Shown piece after piece: positions 41,780-49,332 of a stretch of 64,000 nucleotides of DNA. The stretch spans positions 62,001 to 126,000 of the forward strand of contig NZ_SMLK01000007.1 of NCBI RefSeq assembly GCF_004681975.1. Reading direction: 5' to 3'. The notes beneath the pieces were generated by a model. That model saw only the letters and a list, made by a program, of their open reading frames with translations. It did no database searches and had not been told where the DNA came from. This DNA is from Ramlibacter humi. Lineage in GTDB: Bacteria; Pseudomonadota; Gammaproteobacteria; Burkholderiales; Burkholderiaceae_C. Each line of letters begins with the position of its first letter. Position 1 is the stretch's first letter. A program made the position numbers and the translations under genes.

Positions 41780-42793
41780 ATGACCGCCAAGAAGATCTCG
41801 CTCACCCGCTACCTCGTCGAGGAACAGCGCGTCGACGACCGCATCCCCGCCCAGCTGCGCCTGCTCATCGAAGTGGTGGCGCGCGCCTGCAAGAGCATCA
41901 GCCACGCCGTGAACAAGGGCGCGCTCGGCGGCGTGCTGGGCAGCGCGGAAAGCGAGAACGTGCAGGGCGAGGTGCAGAAGAAGCTGGACATCATCGCCAA
42001 CGAGGTGCTGATCGAGGCCAACGAATGGGGCGGCCACCTGGCCGCCATGGGCAGCGAGGAGATGGACAGCATCTACGTGGTGCCCAACCGCTATCCGCAG
42101 GGCGAGTACCTGCTGCTGTTCGACCCGCTGGACGGCTCGTCCAACATCGACGTCAACGTCAGCATCGGCACCATCTTCAGCGTGCTGCGCAAGCCCGAAG
42201 GCCACCCCGGCGTGACGGAGGAAGATTTCCTGCAGGCCGGCGCGAAGCAGGTGGCGGCTGGCTACTGCATCTACGGCCCGCAGACCACGCTGGTGCTGAC
42301 CGTGGGCGACGGCGTGGCGATGTTCACGCTCGACCGCGAGCAGGGCTCCTTCGTGCTGACGCAGGAGAACGTGCGCATCCCCGAGGACACGAAGGAGTTC
42401 GCCATCAACATGTCGAACATGCGCCACTGGGACGCGCCGGTGAAGCGCTACGTCGACGAATGCCTGGCCGGCAAGGAAGGCCCGCGCGGCAAGGACTTCA
42501 ACATGCGCTGGATCGCGTCGATGGTGGCGGACGTGCACCGCATCCTGACGCGCGGCGGCATCTTCATGTACCCCTGGGACAAGCGCGAACCGGGCAAGCC
42601 GGGCAAGCTGCGCCTGATGTACGAAGCCAATCCCATGAGCTGGCTGGTGGAACAGGCCGGCGGCGCCGCCACCAACGGCCGCGAGCGCATCCTGGACCTC
42701 CAGCCCAAGGCGCTGCATGAGAGGGTGAGCGTGGTGCTGGGGTCGAAGAACGAGGTGGAGCGGGTGACGCAGTACCACCTCGAGGCCCGCTAG
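41780..42793 (+). CDS. fbp: Fructose-1,6-bisphosphatase, class I
   Basis: A 337-residue class I FBPase that hydrolyses fructose-1,6-bisphosphate in gluconeogenesis and, where present, the Calvin cycle. Metal and substrate residues are in [20 protein letters not shown] near residue 118 and [18 protein letters not shown] near residue 158. [11 protein letters not shown]-type residues appear as [13 protein letters not shown], and [16 protein letters not shown] is near residue 280. The length is normal. It follows pfp by 20 bases; a long palindromic repeat starts at its stop codon. Confidence 0.96.
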   Translation: MTAKKISLTRYLVEEQRVDDRIPAQLRLLIEVVARACKSISHAVNKGALGGVLGSAESENVQGEVQKKLDIIANEVLIEANEWGGHLAAMGSEEMDSIYVVPNRYPQGEYLLLFDPLDGSSNIDVNVSIGTIFSVLRKPEGHPGVTEEDFLQAGAKQVAAGYCIYGPQTTLVLTVGDGVAMFTLDREQGSFVLTQENVRIPEDTKEFAINMSNMRHWDAPVKRYVDECLAGKEGPRGKDFNMRWIASMVADVHRILTRGGIFMYPWDKREPGKPGKLRLMYEANPMSWLVEQAGGAATNGRERILDLQPKALHERVSVVLGSKNEVERVTQYHLEAR

Positions 42794-42883
42794 GCGTCAT
42801 TCCCGCGCAGGCGGAAATCCATGGCGTCCGCTTTCGCGGACGCTGCTGGAAGCCATGGATCCCCGCCTCCGCGGGGATGACGC
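42794..42883. repeat. Palindromic repeat, copy 2
   Basis: Same architecture as 19051-19140: 32-base inverted arms (42794-42825 and 42852-42883, here with a few mismatches) around a 26-base centre, each arm with its own hairpin. It starts directly after the fbp stop and ends three bases before the stop of the convergent DUF1839-like gene, fully filling the gap. A bidirectional terminator role is plausible. Confidence 0.85.
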
Positions 42884-42885
42884 CG

Positions 42886-43866
42886 CTAAGCCACCAGTGG
42901 CGCCAGCAGTCCCATCCCCTTTTCCCAATCCGCCCCCATCGCCTGCAGCATCTCGTCGGCGTTCAGCGGCTTGCCGCTGTTCACCGAGCGCGCGCCCTTG
43001 AGGATCAGCGTCTTGTTCGCCTGGCCGATGGCATCGAAGCATTCGGCGGGCTCGGACAGTTCGGGGTAGCCCTGGGTCGCCAGCCAGCGCAGGTTGGCGC
43101 CGAGCAGTTCGAAAGCCGCGCCCGCCTGCCGGACGGAAGCGAAAGCCCACTGGTGGTAGTGCGCCAGGCCTTGTTCACGCATCCCCGGCAGGTCCTGCGC
43201 GATGCGCGCGGCGAAGCGCGAGAACGGGTTGCTGCGCGGCCGCCACGGGAAATGCCGCCGCAGCAGCTCGAACGACAGGTCCGACAGCTCCGATGCGTTG
43301 TGCCGCACCAGCCGGTCGATGCGCACCACCTCGGCGAAGAACGGCATGAACGCCGGATCGGGCGGCGCGTCCAGGCGGAACAGCTGGCGGAAGTCCTCGC
43401 CCTGCAGTTCGAAGTAGCCGGCGTTGTGGAAGTAGCCCAGCCGCTCGGCCTGCACGTCCAGTTCCGCCATCAGGATGGTCGTCTTGGTGTGGCTGCGGCG
43501 GTAGTCGGTGCCCGCGGTGTCGGGCAGCCAGAACGCGTCGGACTCGGTGGCGATGAGCTTGCCGGCCGCGAGGTGTTCCTTCGCGTGTTCCAGCAGCGGG
43601 CGCCACACGGTGAGTTCCTGCACGTCGATGCCGTACAGGCTGCGCAGCTCGTCCGAAGACGGCTTGAAGAAGGTCCACTGGTCGCCTTCGAAGTCGACGG
43701 CGACGGTGAAAGGCATCAGCGCCAGCGGTTCCAGCCCCAGCGTGTGCAGGAAGCCGATCCACAGGTCGGCGTAGCAGTTCTTCTCGGGCCAGGCCGCCGT
43801 GTCGCCATGCAGCGCATGGCGGCGGTAGCTCTCGGGCATGAGCCCGGGCAGGACGGCGATGGTCAT
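42886..43866 (-). CDS. DUF1839-like protein of the aminoacyl carrier protein locus
   Basis: A 326-residue soluble protein beginning MTIAVLPGLMPESYRRHALH. Recognisable features are the conserved-looking ENCYADLW-type stretch (PEKNCYADLWIGFLHTLGLE), FFKPSSDELRSLYGIDVQEL near residue 70, and a His-rich YHQWAFASVRQ near residue 240. I assign it to DUF1839 from memory of proteins found beside amino acid:[carrier protein] ligases; biochemical function is not known to me. A Cys in the first quarter (NCYADLW) hints at an acyl-transfer or thioesterase-like role (speculation). It starts 19 bases downstream of the ligase gene with GGAGGGG as ribosome binding site. Confidence 0.8.
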   Translation of the reverse strand: MTIAVLPGLMPESYRRHALHGDTAAWPEKNCYADLWIGFLHTLGLEPLALMPFTVAVDFEGDQWTFFKPSSDELRSLYGIDVQELTVWRPLLEHAKEHLAAGKLIATESDAFWLPDTAGTDYRRSHTKTTILMAELDVQAERLGYFHNAGYFELQGEDFRQLFRLDAPPDPAFMPFFAEVVRIDRLVRHNASELSDLSFELLRRHFPWRPRSNPFSRFAARIAQDLPGMREQGLAHYHQWAFASVRQAGAAFELLGANLRWLATQGYPELSEPAECFDAIGQANKTLILKGARSVNSGKPLNADEMLQAMGADWEKGMGLLAPLVA

Positions 43867-43885
43867 GTCGTCGCCTTCCCCTCCT

Positions 43886-44800
43886 TCACGGCCAGAGCTG
43901 CGAGCGCACCGCCTGCGGCCAGTCGGCCGGGTCGAATCCGTGCGCCTTGACCAGCGCCAGGGTTACGCGTTCCAGGCCGAAGCCCAGGCAGGCGGTGTGC
44001 GCCACGGACTTGTCGGCGTTGCGGATGCCGAACTTCGAGCTGAAGTGGTCCTGGTGCCAGTTGAACGAGCAGATGGCCGTGGGCTTCTCGCGCGAGATGA
44101 CCGGGCACAGGATCTCGAACTTCAGCCGCTGGTCGAGCTGGCCCGCGGCCATCATCTTGCCGGCGCGGCCGAAGAACGGATCCGAAGCCACGTCGCTTTC
44201 CACCGGCAGGCCCAGGCCCTTGAGCAGCGCCAGGCCGCGCTCCAGCCACGCGTCGCGCCACTGCACCACGTCGTCGGGCCGGCCCACGCGGATGTACTCG
44301 CGCATGCGGAAGTGCTGCAGCCGCGTCGGCTCGTCGGACGGCTCGTGGCGGAACACCCAGTTCACCACCGTCACCAGCTTGCCGCCTTCGGGCAGCAGGC
44401 CCGTGAACGTGGGGTACACCGGATAGCAGGCCGCCGGCGTGAGCATGACGTCGGTGGGCGACAGCATGTCTTCCCAGCGCTCGCCGGCATGCACCTTGGC
44501 CGACAGCTCGCGCGCCTGCTTGTCGCTGCCCATGAAGCTGTGCACCGACCCCGCCAGCTGCGGGAAGTTGTCCATGTAGCCGACCTTCTCGATCATGGCG
44601 CGCGCCAGGATCGGCGGGAACATCAGCACCTGCGCGTTGTCGGGCGCGGCGGTGCGGGTCACCAGGTCGTCGAAGCCGCGCAGGATGTCCTCGAACACCG
44701 GGCCGCGGCCCCAGGCGCCGCGGATGCCCGTGGGCACCATCAGGCCATTCTCGATCAACCCTTCCGTGAAACCCTCGATGTCGTACGTGCGCGCGTCCAT
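43886..44800 (-). CDS. Amino acid:[carrier protein] ligase (SerRS-like, class II)
   Basis: A 304-residue homologue of the catalytic core of atypical archaeal seryl-tRNA synthetase, lacking a tRNA-binding arm. Class II motif 2 is VNWVFRHEPSDEPTRLQHFR (residues 146-165) and motif 3 is CLGFGLERVTLAL (271-283). Likely zinc ligands are Cys125, Glu168 and Cys271, equivalent to the Cys/Glu/Cys site of the family. Characterised members activate glycine or alanine as aminoacyl-AMP and load it on the phosphopantetheine of a small carrier protein rather than on tRNA. A matching carrier protein and PPTase are encoded in the divergent operon. It directly abuts the ACAD-like stop. Confidence 0.92.
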   Translation of the reverse strand: MDARTYDIEGFTEGLIENGLMVPTGIRGAWGRGPVFEDILRGFDDLVTRTAAPDNAQVLMFPPILARAMIEKVGYMDNFPQLAGSVHSFMGSDKQARELSAKVHAGERWEDMLSPTDVMLTPAACYPVYPTFTGLLPEGGKLVTVVNWVFRHEPSDEPTRLQHFRMREYIRVGRPDDVVQWRDAWLERGLALLKGLGLPVESDVASDPFFGRAGKMMAAGQLDQRLKFEILCPVISREKPTAICSFNWHQDHFSSKFGIRNADKSVAHTACLGFGLERVTLALVKAHGFDPADWPQAVRSQLWP

Positions 44801-45982
44801 TCAGGCGGCCTCCTTGTGCACCAGCAGCATCGAGGCGTTCTTGGCCGCGATGCGATCGTTGGAAATCATCAGCGCGCCCGACAGCGAGTCGCGCAGGTGG
44901 CGGCCCAGGCTGTACGGGCTGTCGTTCTTGTAGCCCAGGATGCCGACGATCTTCAGCGCGCGATGCACGATCTCCGGCGCCGCTTCCGAGGAAGCGATCT
45001 TCAGGTTGTTCAGGCGCAGCGCCCAGCCCAGGCTGAGCAGTTCCTCGCGGCCCTGCGGACCGTCGCCCAGCGCGTCGAAGTCGCGCGCCGCGGACATCCA
45101 GTTCTGCTTGAAGGCCTGCAGTTCGACCGACACTTCGGCCAGGCGCGAAGCGGTGGGCGGCACGCTGCCGGGCTTCTGCCGGGCCTGGCTGCGCACGAAG
45201 TTGGCGGCCTTGGCCACTGCGCCCGCCGCGATGCCCCACCACAGCGAGGCCCACAGGATGTGCGAATACGGCACCATCGTCTGCGCCGAGCTGTCGGCGA
45301 ACGAGCCGGGCAGCACCTGGGCTTCGTCGCCGGCGGACACCAGCTTGAACCCGGGGCTGCACGTGCCGCGCATGCCCATGGTGTCCCAGCTGGTGGTCTG
45401 CGTCAGCGTGCAGTCCTCGCGCCGCACCAGCACCAGCACCTGGTCGCTGTTGGCCGCTTCCTCGTCGCGGCGGCAGGTGACCAGGATGGCGTCGGCGTGC
45501 GCGCAGTACGAGCCCGTGGTCGCGTCCTTGTCGAGCTGGAAGCAGCCGTCGCCGCAGCGCACCGCGCAGATGCTGGAACGCGTGTCGCCGAACGTGCCGA
45601 CTTCCGAGGTCATCGAAGCCAGCAGGTACTGGCGGCGCACCAGCTCCGACAGGTAGCCACGGAAGAACTCGCTCTCCATGCCGTGGCGCGCCAGGCAGGC
45701 CAGCTGGATGTAGTGCATCGCCAGCACCATGGCGCTGGACGCGCAGTGCTGCGCCAGCGTGGCGCACAGCTGCGATAGCTCCTGCATGTTGCAGCCGGCG
45801 CCGCCCAGTTCGCGCGGCACGGCCGCGGAGAGCACGCCATATTCGCGCAGCGCGGCGAGCGTCTCGATCGGAAAGCGGGCCTTGGCGTCCACGTCGGCGG
45901 CATGCGCCGCCGCGACTTCCGAAGCGACCTTCCTGGTGGCTTCGAACAGCTGGACAAAGCCCGGGGGTGAAGAAAGATCCAT
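44801..45982 (-). CDS. Acyl-CoA dehydrogenase homologue lacking the usual catalytic Glu
   Basis: About 393 residues with the acyl-CoA dehydrogenase fold: helical N-terminal domain, beta-domain with ASMTSEVGTFGDTRSS near residue 120 and WDTMGMRGTCSPGF near residue 200, and a C-terminal helical domain. The C-terminal segment that normally carries the catalytic base (I-Y-E-G-T-x-E) reads GALMISNDRIAAKNAS, without Glu there. It may therefore act on an aminoacyl carrier protein in an atypical way, for example oxidation or oxygenation at the alpha carbon (inference). The start is ATG 45982, with AGAGAAG upstream; ATG 46003 is an alternative. First gene of the left-hand operon. Confidence 0.88.
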   Translation of the reverse strand: MDLSSPPGFVQLFEATRKVASEVAAAHAADVDAKARFPIETLAALREYGVLSAAVPRELGGAGCNMQELSQLCATLAQHCASSAMVLAMHYIQLACLARHGMESEFFRGYLSELVRRQYLLASMTSEVGTFGDTRSSICAVRCGDGCFQLDKDATTGSYCAHADAILVTCRRDEEAANSDQVLVLVRREDCTLTQTTSWDTMGMRGTCSPGFKLVSAGDEAQVLPGSFADSSAQTMVPYSHILWASLWWGIAAGAVAKAANFVRSQARQKPGSVPPTASRLAEVSVELQAFKQNWMSAARDFDALGDGPQGREELLSLGWALRLNNLKIASSEAAPEIVHRALKIVGILGYKNDSPYSLGRHLRDSLSGALMISNDRIAAKNASMLLVHKEAA

Positions 45983-46061
45983 CGACTTCTCTTTCGTTCC
46001 CATGGTTGGGAAAGGCGAGGTGACAATAGCACCGCGTTACTGGGCCGTGTGGCGCTCCGAG
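45983..46061. promoter_or_regulatory. Shared divergent promoter region of the aminoacyl-carrier locus
   Basis: About 80 bases separate the preferred starts of the two divergent operons (ATG 45982 minus strand, GTG 46062 plus strand). Both promoters must lie here or inside the N-terminal coding regions, implying coordinated expression. No convincing -35/-10 pair was identified by eye. Confidence 0.45.
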
Positions 46062-46508
46062 GTGAAATTGCACGCCGAAAAACTCATCCATGGACTCTCG
46101 TTCGGACTATCCGAAACAGGTCCGCGCGCTTCGCGCATCGGCATCGATCTCGTCCACGTTCCGCGCATCCAGGAATCGCTGCGCGAGTTCGGCGAGCGCT
46201 TCCAGAGCAAGCTGTTCACCGATGCCGAAGTTGCGTACGCGAACGAATCGCCCGCGCACCGCAACGAGCGGTTCGCCGCGCGATTCGCGGCGAAGGAAGC
46301 CGCGATCAAGGCACTGTCGCTGAGCGAAGCGGGCGTGGACTGGAAAGACATCGAAGTGGTGCGGCGCGACGACGGCTCATGCGAACTTGCGTTGCAGGGA
46401 AAGGCCCGCGAAGCGGCCGATGCGTTGCGCATCCATCGCGTACTAGTCTGTTTGAGCCATGACGGGGAGTACGCTGCGGCCATGGTCGCGGCAATGTCCG
46501 ACACCTGA
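46062..46508 (+). CDS. 4'-phosphopantetheinyl transferase (AcpS type)
   Basis: About 148 residues with the AcpS signatures: GIDLVHVPRI (metal-binding Asp) and FAARFAAKEAAIKAL (Glu and Lys), as well as a C-terminal CLSHDGEYAAAMVAA. It should transfer phosphopantetheine from CoA to the serine of a carrier protein, most likely the one encoded 30 bases downstream. The start is uncertain: GTG 46062 is preferred, while GTG 46020 and GTG 46047 are in frame. A locus-dedicated PPTase separate from the housekeeping AcpS suggests a specialised carrier. Confidence 0.88.
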   Translation: MKLHAEKLIHGLSFGLSETGPRASRIGIDLVHVPRIQESLREFGERFQSKLFTDAEVAYANESPAHRNERFAARFAAKEAAIKALSLSEAGVDWKDIEVVRRDDGSCELALQGKAREAADALRIHRVLVCLSHDGEYAAAMVAAMSDT

Positions 46509-46538
46509 GCCTGCGTGGCGGCGAGAAAAATCCGCCGC

Positions 46539-46796
46539 ATGACCACACTGCTACAAACCGATACCGCGATCCGCCGCGTGCTGCGCGAGCATGGCCGGCT
46601 CGGCGTGGACGCCGAGTCCCTGTCGCCCGACGCGGACCTTTACCAATCGGGCATGACGTCGCACGCCAGCGTGAACGTCATGCTGGCGCTCGAAGGCGAG
46701 TTCGACGTCGAGTTTCCGGACCACATGCTCAAGCGCAACGTGTTCCGCAGCATCCGCTCGATCGAACGTGCGCTGCAAGAGCTGATCGCGGCCTGA
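46539..46796 (+). CDS. Acyl carrier protein-like aminoacyl carrier protein
   Basis: An 85-residue four-helix carrier protein starting at ATG 46539 (MTTLLQTDTAIRRVLREHGR). The phosphopantetheine attachment serine is Ser41 in YQSGMTSHASVNVML, in place of the usual GxDS of fatty-acid ACP; this GMTS/GLTS-type motif fits carriers used by amino acid:[carrier protein] ligases. The C-terminal half has FDVEFPDHMLKRNVFRSIRS, normal for carrier proteins. It lies between the PPTase gene and the GH2 gene (10 bases downstream), so the modifying enzyme and its substrate are coexpressed. Confidence 0.92.
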   Translation: MTTLLQTDTAIRRVLREHGRLGVDAESLSPDADLYQSGMTSHASVNVMLALEGEFDVEFPDHMLKRNVFRSIRSIERALQELIAA

Positions 46797-46806
46797 GAGC
46801 GGCGCC

Positions 46807-49332
46807 ATGGGCGAGGCCGGATTTCGCCCGATCGCGCGCGCGCCGCTCGCCGCGCGATGGCGCATCTGCGCCGCACCGCCCGGCTCGGAGCAGCCGCCCA
46901 CCGAAGGCTGGCGCGAGTGCGACGGGCCGCTGACCGCCGCCGCCGCGTTGCGCGCGCGCGGCGAGTGGTCGCTGGATGTGCCACCACTGGACTTCGACGC
47001 GCAGGACTGGTGGTTCCACGCGTCGTTCGACCTGCCCGAGGGCAAGCGTGCCGGCATCCTGGGCTTCGATGGCCTGGCCACGCTGGCCGAAGTCTCCATC
47101 AACGGCCGGCCGCTGCTGGCCAGCCGGAACATGTTCCTGCGGCACCAGGTGCCCGTGGATGAGTACCTGCTGCGAGAGCAAGGCAACGAATTGCTCATCC
47201 GCTGCTCGTCGCTGGCCCCGGAGCTGGCGCAGCGCAGGCCGCGCCCGCGATGGCGCACGCCGATGGTGGCGCACCAGCAGCTTCGGTGGCTGCGCACGAC
47301 GCTGCTGGGACGCACGCCGGGTTGGTCGCCGCCGGCCGCGCCGGTGGGGCCGTGGCGCGGCATCACCTGGTGTTCGGCCGCGGAAGCGCTCTCCGCTCGC
47401 GTGAAGGTGATGCTGGACGAAGGCAAAGGGCGGGTCGAGGTTGCGCTGCAGGCGCCGGCCGGGTGGGCCAGCCAGGTCGAGGCCGCCGAAGTCGTCTTGC
47501 GCCATGCGGGCCGCGAATGGCGGCAGTCGCTGTTGGGTGGCGAAGGCGCGGGCCGCTTCCACGCCACCGTCGAGGTGGATGCGCCGGCGCTGTGGTGGCC
47601 GCACACGCACGGTGAACCGCACCTCCATGCCGCCGCGCTGCGTGTCATGCGCCGCGACGGCAGCTGGGAAGAGCAAGACCTGGGCCGCGCCGGCTTCCGC
47701 CGCATCGTCATCGACACGGAAGGCGGTGGTTTCCGTCTGCGCGTGAACGGCGAACCCGTGTTCTGCCGCGGCGCCGGCTGGACACCGCTGGATGCGGCAG
47801 GGCTGCGATCCGATCCTGCGGCGTGCAAAACCGCCCTGCTGCAGGCGCGCGACGCGGGCATGAACATGCTGCGCCTGGCCGGCACCATGGCCTACGAGGA
47901 AGACCACTTCTACGACGCTTGCGACGAGCTGGGCCTGCTGGTCTGGCAGGACTTCATGTTCGCGAGCATGGACTACCCGTTCGATGACGCGGCGTTCGCC
48001 GAGTCGTGCTCGCTGGAAGCCAGGCAGCAGCTGGCACGGCTGTCGCCGCACGCCTGCCTGGCCGTGCTGTGCGGCAACAGCGAAGTGGAGCAGCAGGCCG
48101 CGATGTGGGGCGCGCCGCGCGAGCAGTGGCAGCCGCGCTTCTTCCACGAGACGCTGGCGGGGCTGTGCGGCGAGCACGCGCCGGGCGTGCCGTACTGGCC
48201 GTCGAGCGCGCACGGCGGCGCTTTCCCGCACGTGGCCGACCAAGGCACGACCTCCTACTACGGCGTGGGCGCGTATGAGCGGCCGCCGGATGACGCGCGG
48301 CGCAGCGGGCTGAAGTTCGCGACCGAATGCCTGGCCTTCGCCAACGTGCCGGCGCCCGCCACGTTGTCTCGCCTGCCGGGCGGGCTGAACACGCGCGTGC
48401 ATCACCCGGCGTGGAAGGCGCGCTCGCCGCGCGACCTGGGCGCCGGCTGGGATTTCGACGACGTGCGCGACCACTACGTGCAGCGCCTTTTCGACGTTGA
48501 CCCCATGCGGCTGCGGCACGCGGACCACGACCGCTATCTCGCGCTCGGCCGCACCGCGGTGGCGGAAGTGATGCGTGCCGCTTTCGCCGAATGGCGGCGG
48601 CCCGGATCGGCGTGCGGCGGCGCGCTGCTGCTGTTCCTGCGCGACCTGTGGGCCGGCGCGGGCTGGGGCGTGCTCGACGACCAGGGTCTGCCGAAGTCGG
48701 GCTGGCACGCGCTGCGCCGCGCGCTGGCGCCGGTCGCGGTGTTCGTGACCGATGAAGGCGGCAACGGCCTGGCCGTGCATGCGGTGAACGAGACGGCGCG
48801 CCTGCTGGACGCGAAGCTGGAACTCACCTGCTGGCGTGCCGACGGCACCGCCGTCGCGCAAGGCGCCGTGCCCGTGCAACTGGCAGCGCGAGAGTCGCGG
48901 ACGTTCCCCGCGGCCGAAGTGCTGGGCCAGTTCCTGGACCTGAACCACGCCTACCGCTTCGGCCCGGCCCTGTGCGACGCGGTCGCCGCGCGCCTCGTCG
49001 ATACCGGAAGTGGCATGCTGGCGGAGAGCGTGCACCTGCCGCTGGGCATGGCCGGCCTGTGCCGCATGCCGCGCGCAAGCCTCGACATGGAAGCCACCGC
49101 ATCACTGGCGAACGAAGGCGAGGCACTGCTGCGCCTGTCCACGCGCCAACTGGCGATCGGCGTGCACTTCGACTTTCCCGGCTGGTGCGCCGACGACGAA
49201 CATTTCCACCTGGTCCCCGGCGCGCGGCGCGAGATTCGCCTGCGCCGCGTGGACCAGCGCACTTCAGGGCTGGCCGGCAGCGTGTCGGCCCTCAACCAAT
49301 CCACGGCGGTTCCAGTGGAGGCATTCGAATGA
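46807..49332 (+). CDS. GH2 beta-mannosidase-like glycoside hydrolase, cytoplasmic
   Basis: An 841-residue glycoside hydrolase family 2 protein with sugar-binding (about 1-170), immunoglobulin-like (about 180-300) and TIM-barrel (about 305-650) domains, and a C-terminal beta domain. The probable acid/base is Glu426 in VLCGNSEVEQQ and the probable nucleophile Glu507 in FATECLAFANVP, at the spacing seen in beta-mannosidases. No signal peptide is present, unlike many GH2 enzymes, so it works inside the cell. It may trim or transfer sugar in the locus product. The stop overlaps the hydrolase ATG by ATGA. Confidence 0.85.
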   Translation: MGEAGFRPIARAPLAARWRICAAPPGSEQPPTEGWRECDGPLTAAAALRARGEWSLDVPPLDFDAQDWWFHASFDLPEGKRAGILGFDGLATLAEVSINGRPLLASRNMFLRHQVPVDEYLLREQGNELLIRCSSLAPELAQRRPRPRWRTPMVAHQQLRWLRTTLLGRTPGWSPPAAPVGPWRGITWCSAAEALSARVKVMLDEGKGRVEVALQAPAGWASQVEAAEVVLRHAGREWRQSLLGGEGAGRFHATVEVDAPALWWPHTHGEPHLHAAALRVMRRDGSWEEQDLGRAGFRRIVIDTEGGGFRLRVNGEPVFCRGAGWTPLDAAGLRSDPAACKTALLQARDAGMNMLRLAGTMAYEEDHFYDACDELGLLVWQDFMFASMDYPFDDAAFAESCSLEARQQLARLSPHACLAVLCGNSEVEQQAAMWGAPREQWQPRFFHETLAGLCGEHAPGVPYWPSSAHGGAFPHVADQGTTSYYGVGAYERPPDDARRSGLKFATECLAFANVPAPATLSRLPGGLNTRVHHPAWKARSPRDLGAGWDFDDVRDHYVQRLFDVDPMRLRHADHDRYLALGRTAVAEVMRAAFAEWRRPGSACGGALLLFLRDLWAGAGWGVLDDQGLPKSGWHALRRALAPVAVFVTDEGGNGLAVHAVNETARLLDAKLELTCWRADGTAVAQGAVPVQLAARESRTFPAAEVLGQFLDLNHAYRFGPALCDAVAARLVDTGSGMLAESVHLPLGMAGLCRMPRASLDMEATASLANEGEALLRLSTRQLAIGVHFDFPGWCADDEHFHLVPGARREIRLRRVDQRTSGLAGSVSALNQSTAVPVEAFE

